Source: Episyrphus balteatus (lineage: Eukaryota; Arthropoda; Insecta; Diptera; Syrphidae). Taken from it: 64,000 nt of DNA. The position numbers and the translations under genes were made by a program. How positions within the stretch are numbered: position 1 is the stretch's first letter; every line of letters begins with the position of its first letter. The notes beneath the pieces were generated by a model. The model saw only the letters and a program-made list of their open reading frames with translations, was not told where the DNA came from and did not search any database. The stretch spans positions 71,756,277 to 71,820,276 of the forward strand of contig NC_079137.1 in the NCBI RefSeq assembly GCF_945859705.1, read 5' to 3'. Positions 35,786 through 46,819 of this stretch are shown here, one piece after another.

Positions 35786-37566
35786 CACAGGGCATTGTTG
35801 TAGAGCAATTTTTTCTTAGAATGTACCCAAGAATCACCCCTCATATTTTTACCTGGTATCCTGTATATTTACAAAATACTAAAAATATTTCAATTTCAAT
35901 CACCCTCTCACTATTGCATTATTTCGATAGATAGATTGTATTTAGGCAAATATCTAGTTAATTTTGTTGATTGCAAATGGTTTACTTTTAAGATCATTCA
36001 ACTGTCTTTTATTTTTTTCAAAATAACCACAAAAACTCACCCAAAAAAAAAATGTTACGTCTAAAATGGTTTTGTTAGTCCAGGCTGTTTTAATAGAGAT
36101 TTATACTTCAAGAGAAAATGGTTGTAGGTTTTAATACTTTTTTTTTTATATTCGTGTCTGTGGTAAGAATCAATGATACCAGATTAACAAAAAAATACCA
36201 ACATATTAAAAAAAACAGTAACAGAAAAAAATGGTAAAAATACCATCAAAAGAAAAATAAATGTATATCCGTTCAGGTTATAGTCACTCATACGCCCCAG
36301 TGACCAGATAACATGAGAATTTGTCATTTATATTCGGTGTGGGTGCATGTTTCTGCTTGTTGTATAGATTCGTATTTGTTTGTTTTAATATTTTTTTTTT
36401 ATTTTGAATTCCCTTTCTTTTTTCCTGTATTATGTCCTGGAATGTCCTTGTTGCGAATAAAAACATACAGCCAGTGGGTGCAGGTGAAATTGTACATCGG
36501 TGTTCCTATTTTTATAAATGAAAAACGAAATATACCTTTATGGATGTATGTATGATTAAATGTCCAGTTGGGAATATTCAGGTTTTCATGGGAAACAATT
36601 TGATATCCTCTTTTCGAATAGCTATCCTCTGGGACAAGATAAAATAGGAGGATTAGTTAAGCCACGTGTTGTTTTATGATTTTTTTTCTTTTTCTGTTTT
36701 GTTTTATTTAGGGAGTTAAAAGGATTGACAGCTTGTCTGGATTTCAGGTCATATGTGCGAGGGGATTCCGTAAGGGACAACAACGACACATACTGATTGA
36801 TGTTCTTTATTTGTGTGTGTGTGTGTGAAAAAGATATGAATATGTATATTTTGTAGTATAAATAAAAACTATTCTATTCGAGAAAAGAGGAGTATTCTTT
36901 TTGATCTATAACAAGTAAGAGGAAGAGGATTTATTGTGTTCCTGGTTCCTGGGTATAGTAAAAAAGATAGAGAGTGATTTTTTTTTATATGTGTTTTTTC
37001 GATAAATTTATTTTCCTAGACATAAGAGAATGATGAGTCCTGAAAACATGTTCGTGAGATAGTTGTGACGGATTAGGAACAAATTGAGAAGTTATATTGG
37101 CAATTTGGGATAAAAATGTGTTTCACAAACTTTTTTTTTTTTTTGAATTTTGTTATTTCGTAAACAAAAAAATAACTTTGGAAAGAAGATACAAAATATC
37201 GTTAAATTCTACATCAAGTTTTTTATTTCCTTCTTGATGTGTGTATATTCGGAGTTTTTTTTTAGAGATATGGTGTTTTTAAAGTAACTGCGTTACTTTA
37301 AAATAGTAACGCAAAATCTCTGAAATGCTGGCAGAAGTTCGTTTTCGTCATCACCATGACTGGGACTTATTCTAAAATTAAAATTAATCGATTACCTCTC
37401 ACGCAAAAAATCTGCTCCCACCTCTCGGTCTATAAGGAAGGCTTAAAATACTTTGCATAGTCAAAATTAAATTCTACTATTAAAAAATTTAATATTATTT
37501 TACCATATGCAATTTTTTTCAACAGTTTCGGCAACTTTTTAAACATTTTTTATTTTGATTTTTCAG
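35786..37566. other. AT-rich sequence without identified gene
   Basis: A/T homopolymer tracts and a (GT) run at 36812-36827. The overlapping frames near 36284-36555 show no recognisable protein. If the relic starting at 37567 is the end of a gene, this could be its intron; I found no convincing upstream exon. Confidence 0.5.
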
Positions 37567-38263
37567 CAACTGTCAAACACTGTCCAAAGCCAGAATGTCC
37601 CAAGGGCATGCAAATTGAAATCATCGAACAGTCTGCTACCAGGGAAATGTCTGAAATATTTAAGACAACATCGTAAGAAATATAATATAAATGTCAGCAA
37701 TTCAGCAAAGAAAATATGTTTGCTGAATTCACCTTTTAAAGTCATAGCACTTTTCTAACATGACTCAATCACTTTTTTGTACATTCAGCTACGTGTTCCA
37801 AGCATTAAATATGACATCAAAATGGAAGGTGGCGACTGCAATGGAGATCCCGACAATGATCTCCGTATGAAACCAGCTAAAAGAAGGCCTTGGAAATCAA
37901 CCCCATCGGCTATACAATACTGCGACATTGTTGAAAGCTGGAAGGCAGGATTGGGTTTGAGTGAAGATGTCGCCATAAATGAGTGAATACCTCCTCCACC
38001 TGAGAAAGATCCATGTTTCATTGTGATGATGGTTCCATGGTTGTCAGGGATGTAAGTTTTTGAAGCTTTTTTATAACTTTTCTTGAGTTAAATGGAATCG
38101 TATGTATATTTTCTTTTAGATTCAAATTCCGTCCTCATGTGGTTGTAGTGCTTGCTCAGACTCTCAAGATTACAGTTCAATGATTGATATTCGTATGTCA
38201 GGAACTAACAAAGGCAAAGCTCTGATAAAGCGGTTAATAAATGAATTAAATACACTTTGTTAA
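37567..38263 (+). pseudogene. Spliced cysteine-rich gene relic, last three exons
   Basis: Three coding-like stretches have splice-like borders: 37567-37672 (after TTTCAG, before GTAAG), 37789-38051 (after ATTCAG, before GTAAGT) and 38120-38263 (after TTTTAG, ending in TAA). Exon 1 reads ...HCPKPECPKGMQIEIIEQ...; exon 2 reads ...KMEGGDCNGDPDNDLRMKP...; exon 3 reads IQIPSSCGCSACSDSQDYSS. A polyadenylation signal AATAAA follows at 38290. The cysteine pattern, with CDDGSMVV late in exon 2 and SCGCSAC in exon 3, resembles the end of a C-terminal cystine-knot domain of secreted proteins; that family call is tentative. Disruptions: exon 1 ends in a phase that does not fit exon 2, TGA lies in frame at 37984, and a frame change is needed near 38018 to reach the last exon. 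It could instead be a real gene that I have mis-spliced or that carries sequencing errors. Confidence 0.38.
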
Positions 38264-38289
38264 AAAATATTTTGTAAATATTAGCTTTT

Positions 38290-38295
38290 AATAAA
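38290..38295 (+). promoter_or_regulatory. Polyadenylation signal AATAAA
   Basis: Canonical hexamer 27 bp after the TAA of the cysteine-rich relic. In DNA this AT-rich the hexamer also occurs by chance, so it supports the gene-end reading only weakly. Confidence 0.35.
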
Positions 38296-38694
38296 TTTGC
38301 AATTGAAAAATAAAAAAATTAAAGAAACAAAATTTAGAAATGGTTATTTCATTTTCTAAAAATCATTTTTTTTTTGTGTTTTGCTTGTCAGAAAAAACTA
38401 GATTTGGTGGGAATAGAAAAATACTAAAAAACAGTGCCACTTTTGTCCGTGACATGTCCGGGACACGTCCGGCACATGTCCGGTACAAATTTTTTAATTT
38501 CTTATCAAATAGAAAAATTAAAATTTCATTATTTTGCAATTTCAATGATACAAAACGTCTTTTTCAAGACTTCTGTTTTTGAGCTTTAAAATAATATACC
38601 ATAAATAAAAAAGAGTATTATTTCGATCCAAAAGTCACTCAATCAGCTTTTTCCAGCGCAAAAAAAATCCTGAAATTTCGGATTTTTTGGTGTT

Positions 38695-39690
38695 TTTTAC
38701 TTGCGATATAGGTACTATAGGTAGGGCAAGTTTAGGATTCGTAAAAAAAATCGAACTCGAGATAACAATTTTACATGACATTACGATGATGGAGAATGCC
38801 AAAAAAGTGGGTCCGGCAATTCTGTCTGTCTGTCTGTCTGTCCTTCTGTCTCTATCTGGAGCTGCAGCCTAAACGAGTGAAGTGATTTTCTTCAAACTTG
38901 GTAGTTAGCAGTTTTTGGTGATTCCCTAGAGGGGAAATTGAAATTTTTTTTTATGACCAAAACTAACGGTACCTGCCATATAACGGAAATAGAAAAGTTA
39001 ATTTTTTTCAAAAACGGCTTTTACGATTTTGATTAAAATTTTTGTGTGTAATACTACACATAAAGGCCAACTTTTTAAATAAAAAAAATATTTTTTTTAC
39101 CGTTATTAACGGTACCTGTCATAGAACGGTTTTTTTCGTTTCTGAATATCTCGTACAAAATTAACCCGATTTAAATGAAAATTTTTATACAAAAGTGTGT
39201 AAGTAAAAATAATATTAAAATTTTAGAAAATTTTCAAAAAACGCATTTTTGGTTTTTTAAAAAATATTTCAAAATTTTTTTTTGAAAAATCAATTTTTTG
39301 AAAACGGATCAATGAAAAATTTTGAAATTTAGTTTTTATGTGTAAATTAATTATTTCTTCAAAATGGCATACCAACTTTTTTTTTGAAAAATGTTAAAAA
39401 AATTTTATATATAAAAAATTATTTTTTTAAAAAACGGCCCCTACAATTTTCAAAATTTTTTTTCTAAAAATACCTTTTTATACGAGAAATAAAATGGCAT
39501 ATTTGTTTTTTTTTTTAAGATATTTTAAAACGGAGTTTTATTAATTATAAAAACAGATTTAATTTTTTTATACTACTTATGAAATTTCTTCAAAATATCG
39601 AATTTTAAATTTCTTGAATAAAAAGCTTTAACATTATAGTTACTTTAAGCATAAGAGCAAGTACGTGCGACCCCAGTCGTGCAATTTATT
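38695..39690 (+). mobile_element. TCTG-bearing dispersed repeat, copy 1
   Basis: Starts TTTTTACTTGCGATATAGG, then GGGCAAGTTTAGGATTCG, GGAGAATGCCAAAAAAGTGG, a (TCTG) microsatellite (38820-38843), a long A/T-tract region with imperfect AACGGTACCTG and AAAACGG motifs, and ends near GAGCAAGTACGTGCGACC. Inverted relatives lie at 46820-47810 and 54660-56777, with a fragment at 41006-41090. No protein is evident. It is a non-autonomous family of unknown class. Confidence 0.7.
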
Positions 39691-40197
39691 TAATCCTCCA
39701 ATGGATTTGACAATTCACACCTTCAGAGATGCAATATGAACTATATTTTGAGACAAAAAATATATTTCCGTCCAAATGTCACCCGATTGCACTAAAATTA
39801 GATTTTTCCAAAGCAGAAAACAAAAATACAGAAAAACCTACTCCAATTTTTTTTATTTTTCGTTTGAAATAAAACTCTTAAATTTGCTTCTTTTAAAAAG
39901 ATTCTAAAGAGGGCCTACATAAATTCAAAATGAAAACACTTTCCGAGAAGGTCTTCAAGGTGTTTAAAAGACTTTTTTTAAACTAAAATAAATAAACACT
40001 TTTCTAGAAGAAATTAACTTGGTCATAAAGAAGAATGGCATCAAAAAGATTTAGCTAAAAGCTAATAAAGAGCTGATAAATTGGTTTGGTGAACTCTAAG
40101 AGTTGATGTGCTGCTTGGGAAGTTTGATGAATAACAAAATTCATCAAATAAATGCCTATGTCATCAAACTAAATTGATCAAACATTGTTGGTATGAT
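39691..40197. other. AT-rich spacer, nothing identified
   Basis: No frame, repeat or RNA motif that I can support between the TCTG-bearing repeat and the CAGTGGCG motif. Confidence 0.5.
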
Positions 40198-40250
40198 CAG
40201 TGGCGTATCCAGAAAAAATTTGGAGGGGGCTGGAAAATTTTTCAAAAAAT
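40198..40250 (+). mobile_element. Possible DNA-transposon terminus (CAGTGGCG type)
   Basis: CAGTGGCGTATCCAG followed by TTTGGAGGGGGCTGG resembles the termini of hAT-like insect elements, which often start CAGTGGCG with a G-rich stretch next. I could not find the inverted partner downstream. A second TTTTGGAGGGGGCTCG lies at about 40851 in the same orientation, suggesting nested or tandem fragments. Confidence 0.35.
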
Positions 40251-40538
40251 TTTTAGAGGGTAAATGTGCGAAAAATTTTTCACTCTTTTTTATTCATCTT
40301 TGATCGATAGTGAAGTGCTGTGCTGCGGTCCTGAAAGTTGTATAGTAGCATTTTACTGCTCTCGACATCATCGTACTACTGTCTCTACTACGTGAAATGA
40401 AATATCAATATTCTTTATTTCGATCGATTTAGAAAACTTCGAAATTGCTTGGAACTGTCAAGCTGAAGGATCTTCCATTTTTATTTTGTTTCTAAAGTGA
40501 AATTACTGCTGCTTTTTCAGTTGCAGATTTATTGAAAA

Positions 40539-40916
40539 ATGCCCCAATTTCAAGAACAGAAACATAGTGAATTGAATTCGATCAGAAAATCTACATGTGT
40601 GAAAAATGCAGAACACCTTATTTCACTTTCGGCAAGAGAATACGCAAAAAGTGAAATGCAGAATCTGAAAACCATGAAAACTAGTTTTGTTAAGTTTAAC
40701 GGTGATGCAATTCAACGTAAAAATACTAAAAAAAATGATCTGAAGAATTTCGAAGTTGGACTAAAATCCGAAAAAAAAACTACCCCAACCCTCAACGAAC
40801 GTCAGCTAAGGGTCTTACTCAAACAAACACAAAACAGCCGTTTCAGAATTTTGGAGGGGGCTCGAGCATCTGTGCTGCCTCTAAATCTTTTATATTTACG
40901 AACAAGTTTCAGTTAA
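40539..40916 (+). CDS. Unrecognised 125-codon open frame
   Basis: The longest open frame in the window, ATG to TAA. The product is basic and polar (MPQFQEQKHSELNSI... , many K, Q, N and S), with no membrane segment, signal peptide, zinc-finger pattern or motif that I recognise. It begins just after a splice-acceptor-like TGCTGCTTTTTCAG (about 40508-40521), so it could be an exon. Its 3' part runs into TTTTGGAGGGGGCTCG, which repeats a motif from the CAGTGGCG end at 40198, so the frame may belong to a transposon or read through two joined fragments. Chance openness cannot be excluded. No neighbouring gene gives functional context. Confidence 0.27.
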   Translation: MPQFQEQKHSELNSIRKSTCVKNAEHLISLSAREYAKSEMQNLKTMKTSFVKFNGDAIQRKNTKKNDLKNFEVGLKSEKKTTPTLNERQLRVLLKQTQNSRFRILEGARASVLPLNLLYLRTSFS

Positions 40917-40967
40917 TAATGTACGTTATGAAGAAATCAGCTAAATAATAACATGATCTTGAAGGCT

Positions 40968-40986
40968 TGGGGGGGGGGGGGGGGGG
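40968..40986 (+). repeat. Run of 19 G
   Basis: Uninterrupted G tract in otherwise AT-rich sequence, flanked by GGCTT on both sides (AAGGCTT before, GCTTGG after). It could form a G-quadruplex and is prone to length error. Confidence 0.85.
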
Positions 40987-41005
40987 CTTGGTTTTTGTAG
41001 TAAAT

Positions 41006-41090
41006 AAAGGCATTACGATGATGGATAGTGCGTAAAAAGTGGGTGGCTTTTTTCTGTCTGTCCGAGTTTCTATCTGTCTGTATGGTTATC
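41006..41090 (+). repeat. Fragment of the TCTG-bearing repeat
   Basis: GGCATTACGATGATGG, then AAAAAGTGGGTGGC and TCTGTCTGTCC match the first part of the 38695 element in the same order and strand, with divergence. Confidence 0.55.
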
Positions 41091-41390
41091 TTGTTTAAAT
41101 GAATCAGATAGGTACAAAAAATTCATGAAGTGTTCAAAAATATTTTTTTGTCAAGGGGTGTTTTTTTTTTTAAGGATTGAGTCATCGTTTTTGTTATAAG
41201 AGCTTAGAATTTAAACAGTAAAGAATTATCTTGAGTTAAAGGGGGTTTTTTTTAAAGAAGAGATGAAATTAAAAATTATTACAAAAACGTTAAAACTGTT
41301 AAAAATGTTTTAATTACCACAGGCACTGAGAATCTAAACTACTTTATTTAAAAATATTTTATGTTAGGTGTCACTTTTGAGATTGGAAGC
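41091..41390. other. AT-rich spacer, nothing identified
   Basis: No gene or repeat recognised between the TCTG fragment and composite element copy 2. Confidence 0.5.
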
Positions 41391-41734
41391 AAAAAAAGAG
41401 TGTGTGTACACATGTACACGCGACTGAAGTTATACTTCTCATTCAGTATATGTAAATGAATTTCATTTGATATTTTTAATTTCTATTATTAAATTAATTA
41501 ATCCACACATCGTTTTTTTACATTTTTATCAAGTGAACAATAAATTAATTCTTTCATCCTCCTTGCGTCCATGTAGTTTTCAATTTATTCTGTGAAATTT
41601 ACACATGTGCGGTTCAGAACGTACGGTATACGCTTAACGAAACTAAATGAATTGAGCATAAAATGTGCGATATGGTTATTTTATGAGAATTGTGTGTGCT
41701 TCAGCACTAGTAGTAGCAATATGGAACTTGCAGA

Positions 41735-41925
41735 GTTGCTACAAAGCTCAAAAGTGAGCTGAGCTCAGCTCACAGCTCAGCTCAAATTTTGAGCTAGCTG
41801 ACTTTTGAGCTATGTACCATAGCTCAGCTCATTTGAGCTGAGCTGAAAGTCAGCTGAGCTGATGGTTGAGCTGAGCTGTTGGGTGAGCTAAAGTAAAGTG
41901 AGCTGAGCTGATCTGTGATGGGTGA
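41735..41925. repeat. GAGCT/AGCTC cluster in copy 2
   Basis: AGCTCAGCTCAC-type and GAGCTGAGCTG-type repeats surround GAGCTATGTACCATAGCTC. Counterpart of 30766-30945. Confidence 0.85.
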
Positions 41926-42103
41926 GAGGATACATTGATTTTTATTTGGAAAGTATAATGAAATATGAAGATATTTTAAACTTTTATAAAACACCATAGC
42001 TCAAGATGTTTGGTTCTAGTTATTAATGGAATTATTTTAACACATGGATATTTTTATAAATAAAACAGATAATTTTTCGTGATCTTTCTCTTGGTTTTTT
42101 TAA

Positions 42104-42336
42104 CCCTAGAAAGATAATCATAATATACGTCTCAGAGACGTATGATTCTAAAAAAGATTTTTGGTCTTATGTTAACACTTTTTGTCATATTTATTTAACT
42201 CATTACTTAGATTATTTTAAAGAAGTGATATAATAAATCAAATCAATTTAACAAAACCCCAGAAATTTGAATTGAATTAGATAAAACAGTTCTTTACACG
42301 CCATACGTCTTACAGACGTAGATTATCTTTCTAGGG
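42104..42336. mobile_element. piggyBac-type MITE, 233 bp, flanked by TTAA
   Basis: The ends CCCTAGAAAGATAATC and its complement GATTATCTTTCTAGGG are perfect over 16 bp. TTAA lies directly outside on both sides (42100-42103 and 42337-42340). CCCTAGAAAGATA with TTAA is the known piggyBac signature. Subterminal short palindromes TACGTCTCAGAGACGTA and TACGTCTTACAGACGTA sit just inside. Copy 1 of the host element has a single TTAA at 30578-30581 with matching flanks, which is the empty site. There is no transposase frame. Confidence 0.93.
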
Positions 42337-42392
42337 TTAATAGTAAATATATTTCTATTTTTTTAGTAAAATATTTCTTTTTTAATCATAAA

Positions 42393-43280
42393 AAAAATCA
42401 GGTACAATCCGGTTTTACGACTTTTTTCAAAATTCCGAGAAAATCGCGTTTGAAAGTTGGGATAAATTTTTTTTTTCGAAAAATCCCCGAATCTTTGAAC
42501 GCTCCTGGAAGCTAAACCGCTTCAGAGCAATTTTTGGGAGTGGTGCCAAATGATAGCTTGTGTCATGGGCCTACGCTTTGCACATTATCAGATTTTTAAA
42601 AAATCGCCTTCCATGTTAAACCGCCACATCATGCCTTTTTTTTCAGAATCGGGCTTAACTTTTTTTTTACCTTTAAGTTCTCCTGGTTTGAGAACGCGTG
42701 TACCTACAGGGATGGAAGTTGTACCCAAATGTAGGTTAGAGTCCCCGCTACCTATTGGCATCAAAAAAATTTTTTTCATTTTTTTCAAAATTCCGAGATA
42801 TAGGCGTTGGAAGGCTTTGATCTAGAGACAGGGGAGTGGTGCCATATGAAAGCTTATATTCTCAGCTACCCGAAAGTGGTATAATCCGGTTTTTCGATTT
42901 TTTTCAAAATTCCGAGAAAATCGTGTTTGAAAGTTGGGGTAAATTTTTTTTTCGAAAAATTCCCGAATCTTTGAACGCTCCTGGAAGCTAAACCGCTTCA
43001 GAGCAATTTTTGGGAGTGGTGCCAAATGATAGCTTGTGTCATGGGCCTACGCTTTGCACATTATCAGATTTTTAAAAAATCGCCTTCCATGTTAAACCGC
43101 CACATCATGCCTTTTTTTTCAGAATCGGGCTTAACTTTTTTTTACCTTTAAGTTCTCCTGGTTTGAGAACGCGTGTACCTACAGGGATGGAAGTTGTACC
43201 CAAATGTAGGTTAGAGTCCCCGCTACCTTTTGGCATCAAAAAAATTTTTTTCATTTTTTTCAAAATTCCGAGATATAGAG
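42393..43280. repeat. Tandem dimer in copy 2, inverted
   Basis: Inverted counterpart of 29633-30515 with the same two-unit organisation; landmarks are CAAATGATAGCTTGTGTCAT at 42547 and 43022 (period 475) and CCTTCCATGTTAAACCGCC. Confidence 0.85.
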
Positions 43281-43309
43281 ATATAGATATGGAAGTTGGG
43301 GCGCTCACT

Positions 43310-43380
43310 TTCAGCTCAGCTCAAATGAGCTAAGCTATGGTACCTAGCTCAAATTTGAGCTGAGCTGTGAGCTGAGCTGA
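43310..43380. repeat. Second GAGCT/AGCTC cluster of copy 2
   Basis: AGCTCAGCTCAAATGAGCT and GAGCTGAGCTGTGAGCTG around GCTATGGTACCTAGCTC. Counterpart of 29523-29625. Confidence 0.85.
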
Positions 43381-43399
43381 AATGTTAGCTTTTTGCAAC

Positions 43400-43520
43400 C
43401 CTGGCAACTTGCCACACGCAACTTGCCACATACAACTTGCCACATGCAACTTGCCACATTCAACTTGCCACATACAACTTGCCACATGCAACTTGCTACA
43501 TGAAACATGTAACTTGCTAC
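43400..43520. repeat. 14-bp minisatellite in copy 2
   Basis: About eight imperfect copies of CAACTTGCCACATG, the complement of the copy 1 unit. Confidence 0.9.
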
Positions 43521-43706
43521 GTGTTGTGTGTTTTATGTTTGCCGTACTGTGGCGTACTGCATTTTTAAATACTAAAGTACTGCGTACTCTAAAGGTGAAA
43601 CGACAGCCCTGCTACCCAGGGTGATCGCGTCATAATCCCTTTGACATTCTTGTCAAAAAGTAAATTTTCATACCCACCCTCCCATAAGAAGTATAACTTC
43701 AAAAAT

Positions 43707-44629
43707 CTAAAGTTTCTAATAAGAATAACATGGTAAAGTAAAAGGGTGTTTTTTTTTATATATGCACACTGAACATTATTTTAATTAACACATTTATCAG
43801 AAAGAGCTCTTTTATTATACAGTAATTAAAAAATCCTTCAAAACAAAGGCATCCAATCTTCCTGAATTAGTTTTGGCCAAAAAATATTAAACACAAATTA
43901 TGAGAGTGCACACAAACGGGCTTTGTCCTTTGTGCTTATCCGACCATGCATGTTGCAGATGTTTACCCGCTATTCGTACCTATGTGTATGTAAAAACTAA
44001 CTACAAAAAAGAAAACTTAAGCTTTTGTTCCTTTTTTTTTTTTGGTCAGAAGTAAAAATTTACTGCATCCCTTTTATTTCTGTATAAATTTTTTACTGCT
44101 TTAAACTTCCTTTCTTTTAGTTTTTTTTTTTTTTATTTTTTTTGTCCGAATGGTCCTGGTCCAGAGTTTTATAAAATGAAAAGGAGTTTACTCTAGAAAA
44201 TAGAGAGAGAAAGAGAAAATGAGTGAATGAGTATATGCAACGAGGAGTAGTACCTGTGTGAAGACATTAAAAATGTTTGAAGTTTTTATTATTATTTTCT
44301 TTTTACTTTTTTTAATTTTATTTTTTGTTTTATTTTTATAAAGGAAGCCAAAAGGACATCATTCAACTTGGTTCAACCCTTTTGTTGTTTGTTTAACTTA
44401 AAAAAATATAAATGATTTTTTTCTTCTTGTTTTTATTTTTTTGTTTTTTTTTTTTATTTTATTTTGTTGAACTTCTTTTTGTACTTTTTGTTATGGAAAA
44501 CTTTTGACGCGATGCTAATTGTTTTGTAGTCTGAAATGCATTTTCCTTTTTTTTTATTATTTTTTGTTTTATCCTGGAAAAAGTTTGATGATGATTCTCT
44601 CACCATGTCGTTTATGATAGCTTACAATA
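43707..44629. other. AT-rich sequence with long T tracts, no gene seen
   Basis: Dominated by poly-T and T-rich stretches (44030-44130 and 44280-44470). No frame, repeat boundary or RNA structure that I can support. Confidence 0.5.
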
Positions 44630-46063
44630 TAGACCAGGGTCGATAATTTTTGAAACTAAAAAAATCATAGTAGAATGAAACCCATTGGAAAAGGAGGTGA
44701 ATATGATGAAAATTAAAGGAAAAATAAATTACGGGCGAGCCGAGTTCGGGAAGTGGGTGGGTTGAGTTTTTAATGGTAAAAAATGGTATATCTCGAATTC
44801 CGGCAAAACTAAAAGTCCTATAGAAAAAAGTTGTATTGCAAAGTTGTAGGTAATAAAAAGATCTACAACTTTTGTACCAACAATTTTTTCACATAACCTC
44901 AAAATTTATGTGAAAAATTGAAAAAACCGAGTTTTTGGTTTTTTATTTCTATCTTTTTCAAAAACAAAAATTTGTATACGAAATTTGGTGAAAACTTACC
45001 TTATTATGTCCCAAATACAATGTAATTTATTTAATTTAATATATTAATTTGTTTACCTTATTTTGACTTAATACCAAGAAAACACCCTAATTTTCAATCG
45101 AAAATTCACGTGTCAAAATATCAGCTTTTTTCAAAAAGTCGCTAGGCATTTCGTTTGTTAAAATGTCTATTTTCTGATGGTGTAAAAAAAAATTCACATT
45201 AGTATACTATAGAACATGTTCTCGTAAAATGCAAAAAATGAAAAAATCTTGAATTCGAAAAATTTTTTGTATCATTGTTTACAATTTTGGCCTATTTATT
45301 CAAATTTACACTTTAATTACTCAAAAAACGTAAGATTTCATGTAACATTGATTAATGTTACGGTTTTTGAGTAATTTAAGTGTAAATTTTAATAAATAGT
45401 CTAAAATTTTAAATAATGATAAAAAAATTTTCGAATTCAAGCTTTTTTCTTTTACCGAGAACATGTACTTTGGTATACTAATGTAAATTGTTGTTTACAC
45501 TATCGAAAAGTAGAGATTTTGGAGAACAAAATACCCACCGACTTTTTGAAAAAAGCTGATATTTTGACACGTGAATTTTGGATTGAAAATTAGGGTGTTT
45601 TTTTGGTATTAAGTCAAAAAAAAGGGTTAAAAAATAAACATTTTAAATCAAATAAATTAAAGTGTATTTGGGACATATTAAGGTAAGTTTTCACCAAATT
45701 TCGTATAAAAATTTTTGTTCTTGAAAAAGATAAAAATAAAAAACCAAAAACTCGGTTTTTTTAATTTTTCACATAAATTTTGAGGTAATGTGAAAAAATT
45801 GTTGGTACAAAAGTTGTAGATCTTTTTATTACCTACAACTTTGCAATACAACTTTTTTCTATAGGACTTGTAGTTTTGTCGGAAATCGAGATATACCATT
45901 TTTTACCATTAAAAACTCAACCCACCCACTTCCCGAACTCGGCTCGCCCGTAATTTATTTTTCCTTTCATTTTTATCATATTCACCTCCTTTTCCAATGG
46001 GTTTTATCCTACTATGATTTTTTTGTACTTTTTAATTTTTTTGAAGGCATCGGCACTGGTCTA
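44630..46063. mobile_element. Near-perfect foldback element, 1434 bp
   Basis: Arms of about 715 bp mirror each other almost to the centre, GTAACATT-GATT-AATGTTAC (45342-45361), leaving a 4-nt spacer. Outer ends are TAGACCAGGGTCGAT and, inverted, TAGACCAGTGCCGAT; ATA flanks both ends and may be a 3-bp target duplication. Mirrored landmarks include GAGCCGAGTTCGGGAAGTGG and GGAAAAGGAGGTGAATATG. There is no protein. A collapsed relative is at 51988-52736. Confidence 0.83.
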
Positions 46064-46819
46064 ATAGTTATTGTGGTTTTTTGAAAAATAAACATGAATT
46101 TATGTTTAACTCTACCGACAGTTAAAGTTTTTGTTTGTTTTGACAAAGTATGTTAAAAATTTATTTGGTTTAAAGTAATTTTTGGTTAACTTAATTTGAA
46201 GTTTACAAAACTTTTTTTTAAAATGCACATTATGCAGGTGGATTGGTCCTAGTGTATTTTAACTTTATGAGATTTAAAATTCATGATGAATAAATAAATG
46301 AAACTCGTGACTGATTAAATATGATATTTCAATAATAAAGTGGAGCTATTAAATGAGAACTATTGTAATAGCTGTTTCGTAAAAAAAAATGTTCATCCAC
46401 CGGAATTATACCTATTAAATAAATAAATAAGCAGTAGGTATATTATGTTTTTTATCATTTTTTGGCATCGTGATTTGTAAAATTTGTTAACACGAAAAAT
46501 GTTTTGATAAATTAAAAAAAAAAAAAATTAAAAATACTAAAAAAAATATTTTTTTCAAGTCGCTTATTAATTTAAATAAAATTTATAACAAACATAATAT
46601 AATTTAATTGATTTATAAGGCAGCCGCATTTATCCATAAACCATAAGTAATTTTAAAATTACAATTTAGACAATTATAGGTACAGAGCTTATTATTATTC
46701 TTATACATTGTAAAAATATCAATTTTAAAAAGATGCATTTCAAATTAAAAAAAAATATGTATTTTTTTTTAATTTCCAAAGATTAAGATTTTAAAATAAT
46801 TAATTTAGCTTAAAAAAAT
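46064..46819. other. AT-rich spacer, nothing identified
   Basis: No gene, tRNA or clear repeat between the foldback element and the next TCTG-bearing repeat. Confidence 0.5.

Larger units (their letters stand above)
41391..43706. mobile_element. Composite repeat element, copy 2 (inverted)
   Basis: Inverted copy of 29225-31285, with the same order read backwards: GAGCT clusters (41735-41925 and 43310-43380), the 475-bp dimer (about 42393-43280) and the 14-bp minisatellite (43400-43520). Without the 237 bp added by the piggyBac-type MITE it is about 2079 bp, close to copy 1 (2061 bp). Inverted TGAAGTTATACTTCT motifs lie near both ends. The flanks differ from those of copy 1, which shows that the block moves or is copied as a unit. 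Confidence 0.78.

Noticed and set aside
38820..38843. (TCTG)n as an independent microsatellite locus
   Set aside because: It recurs at the same place in other copies of the dispersed repeat, so it is part of that family.
42550..43308. Open frames on both strands in the 475-bp dimer
   Set aside because: The same DNA is open in both orientations and in both units; the translations are low-complexity shadows of tandem DNA.
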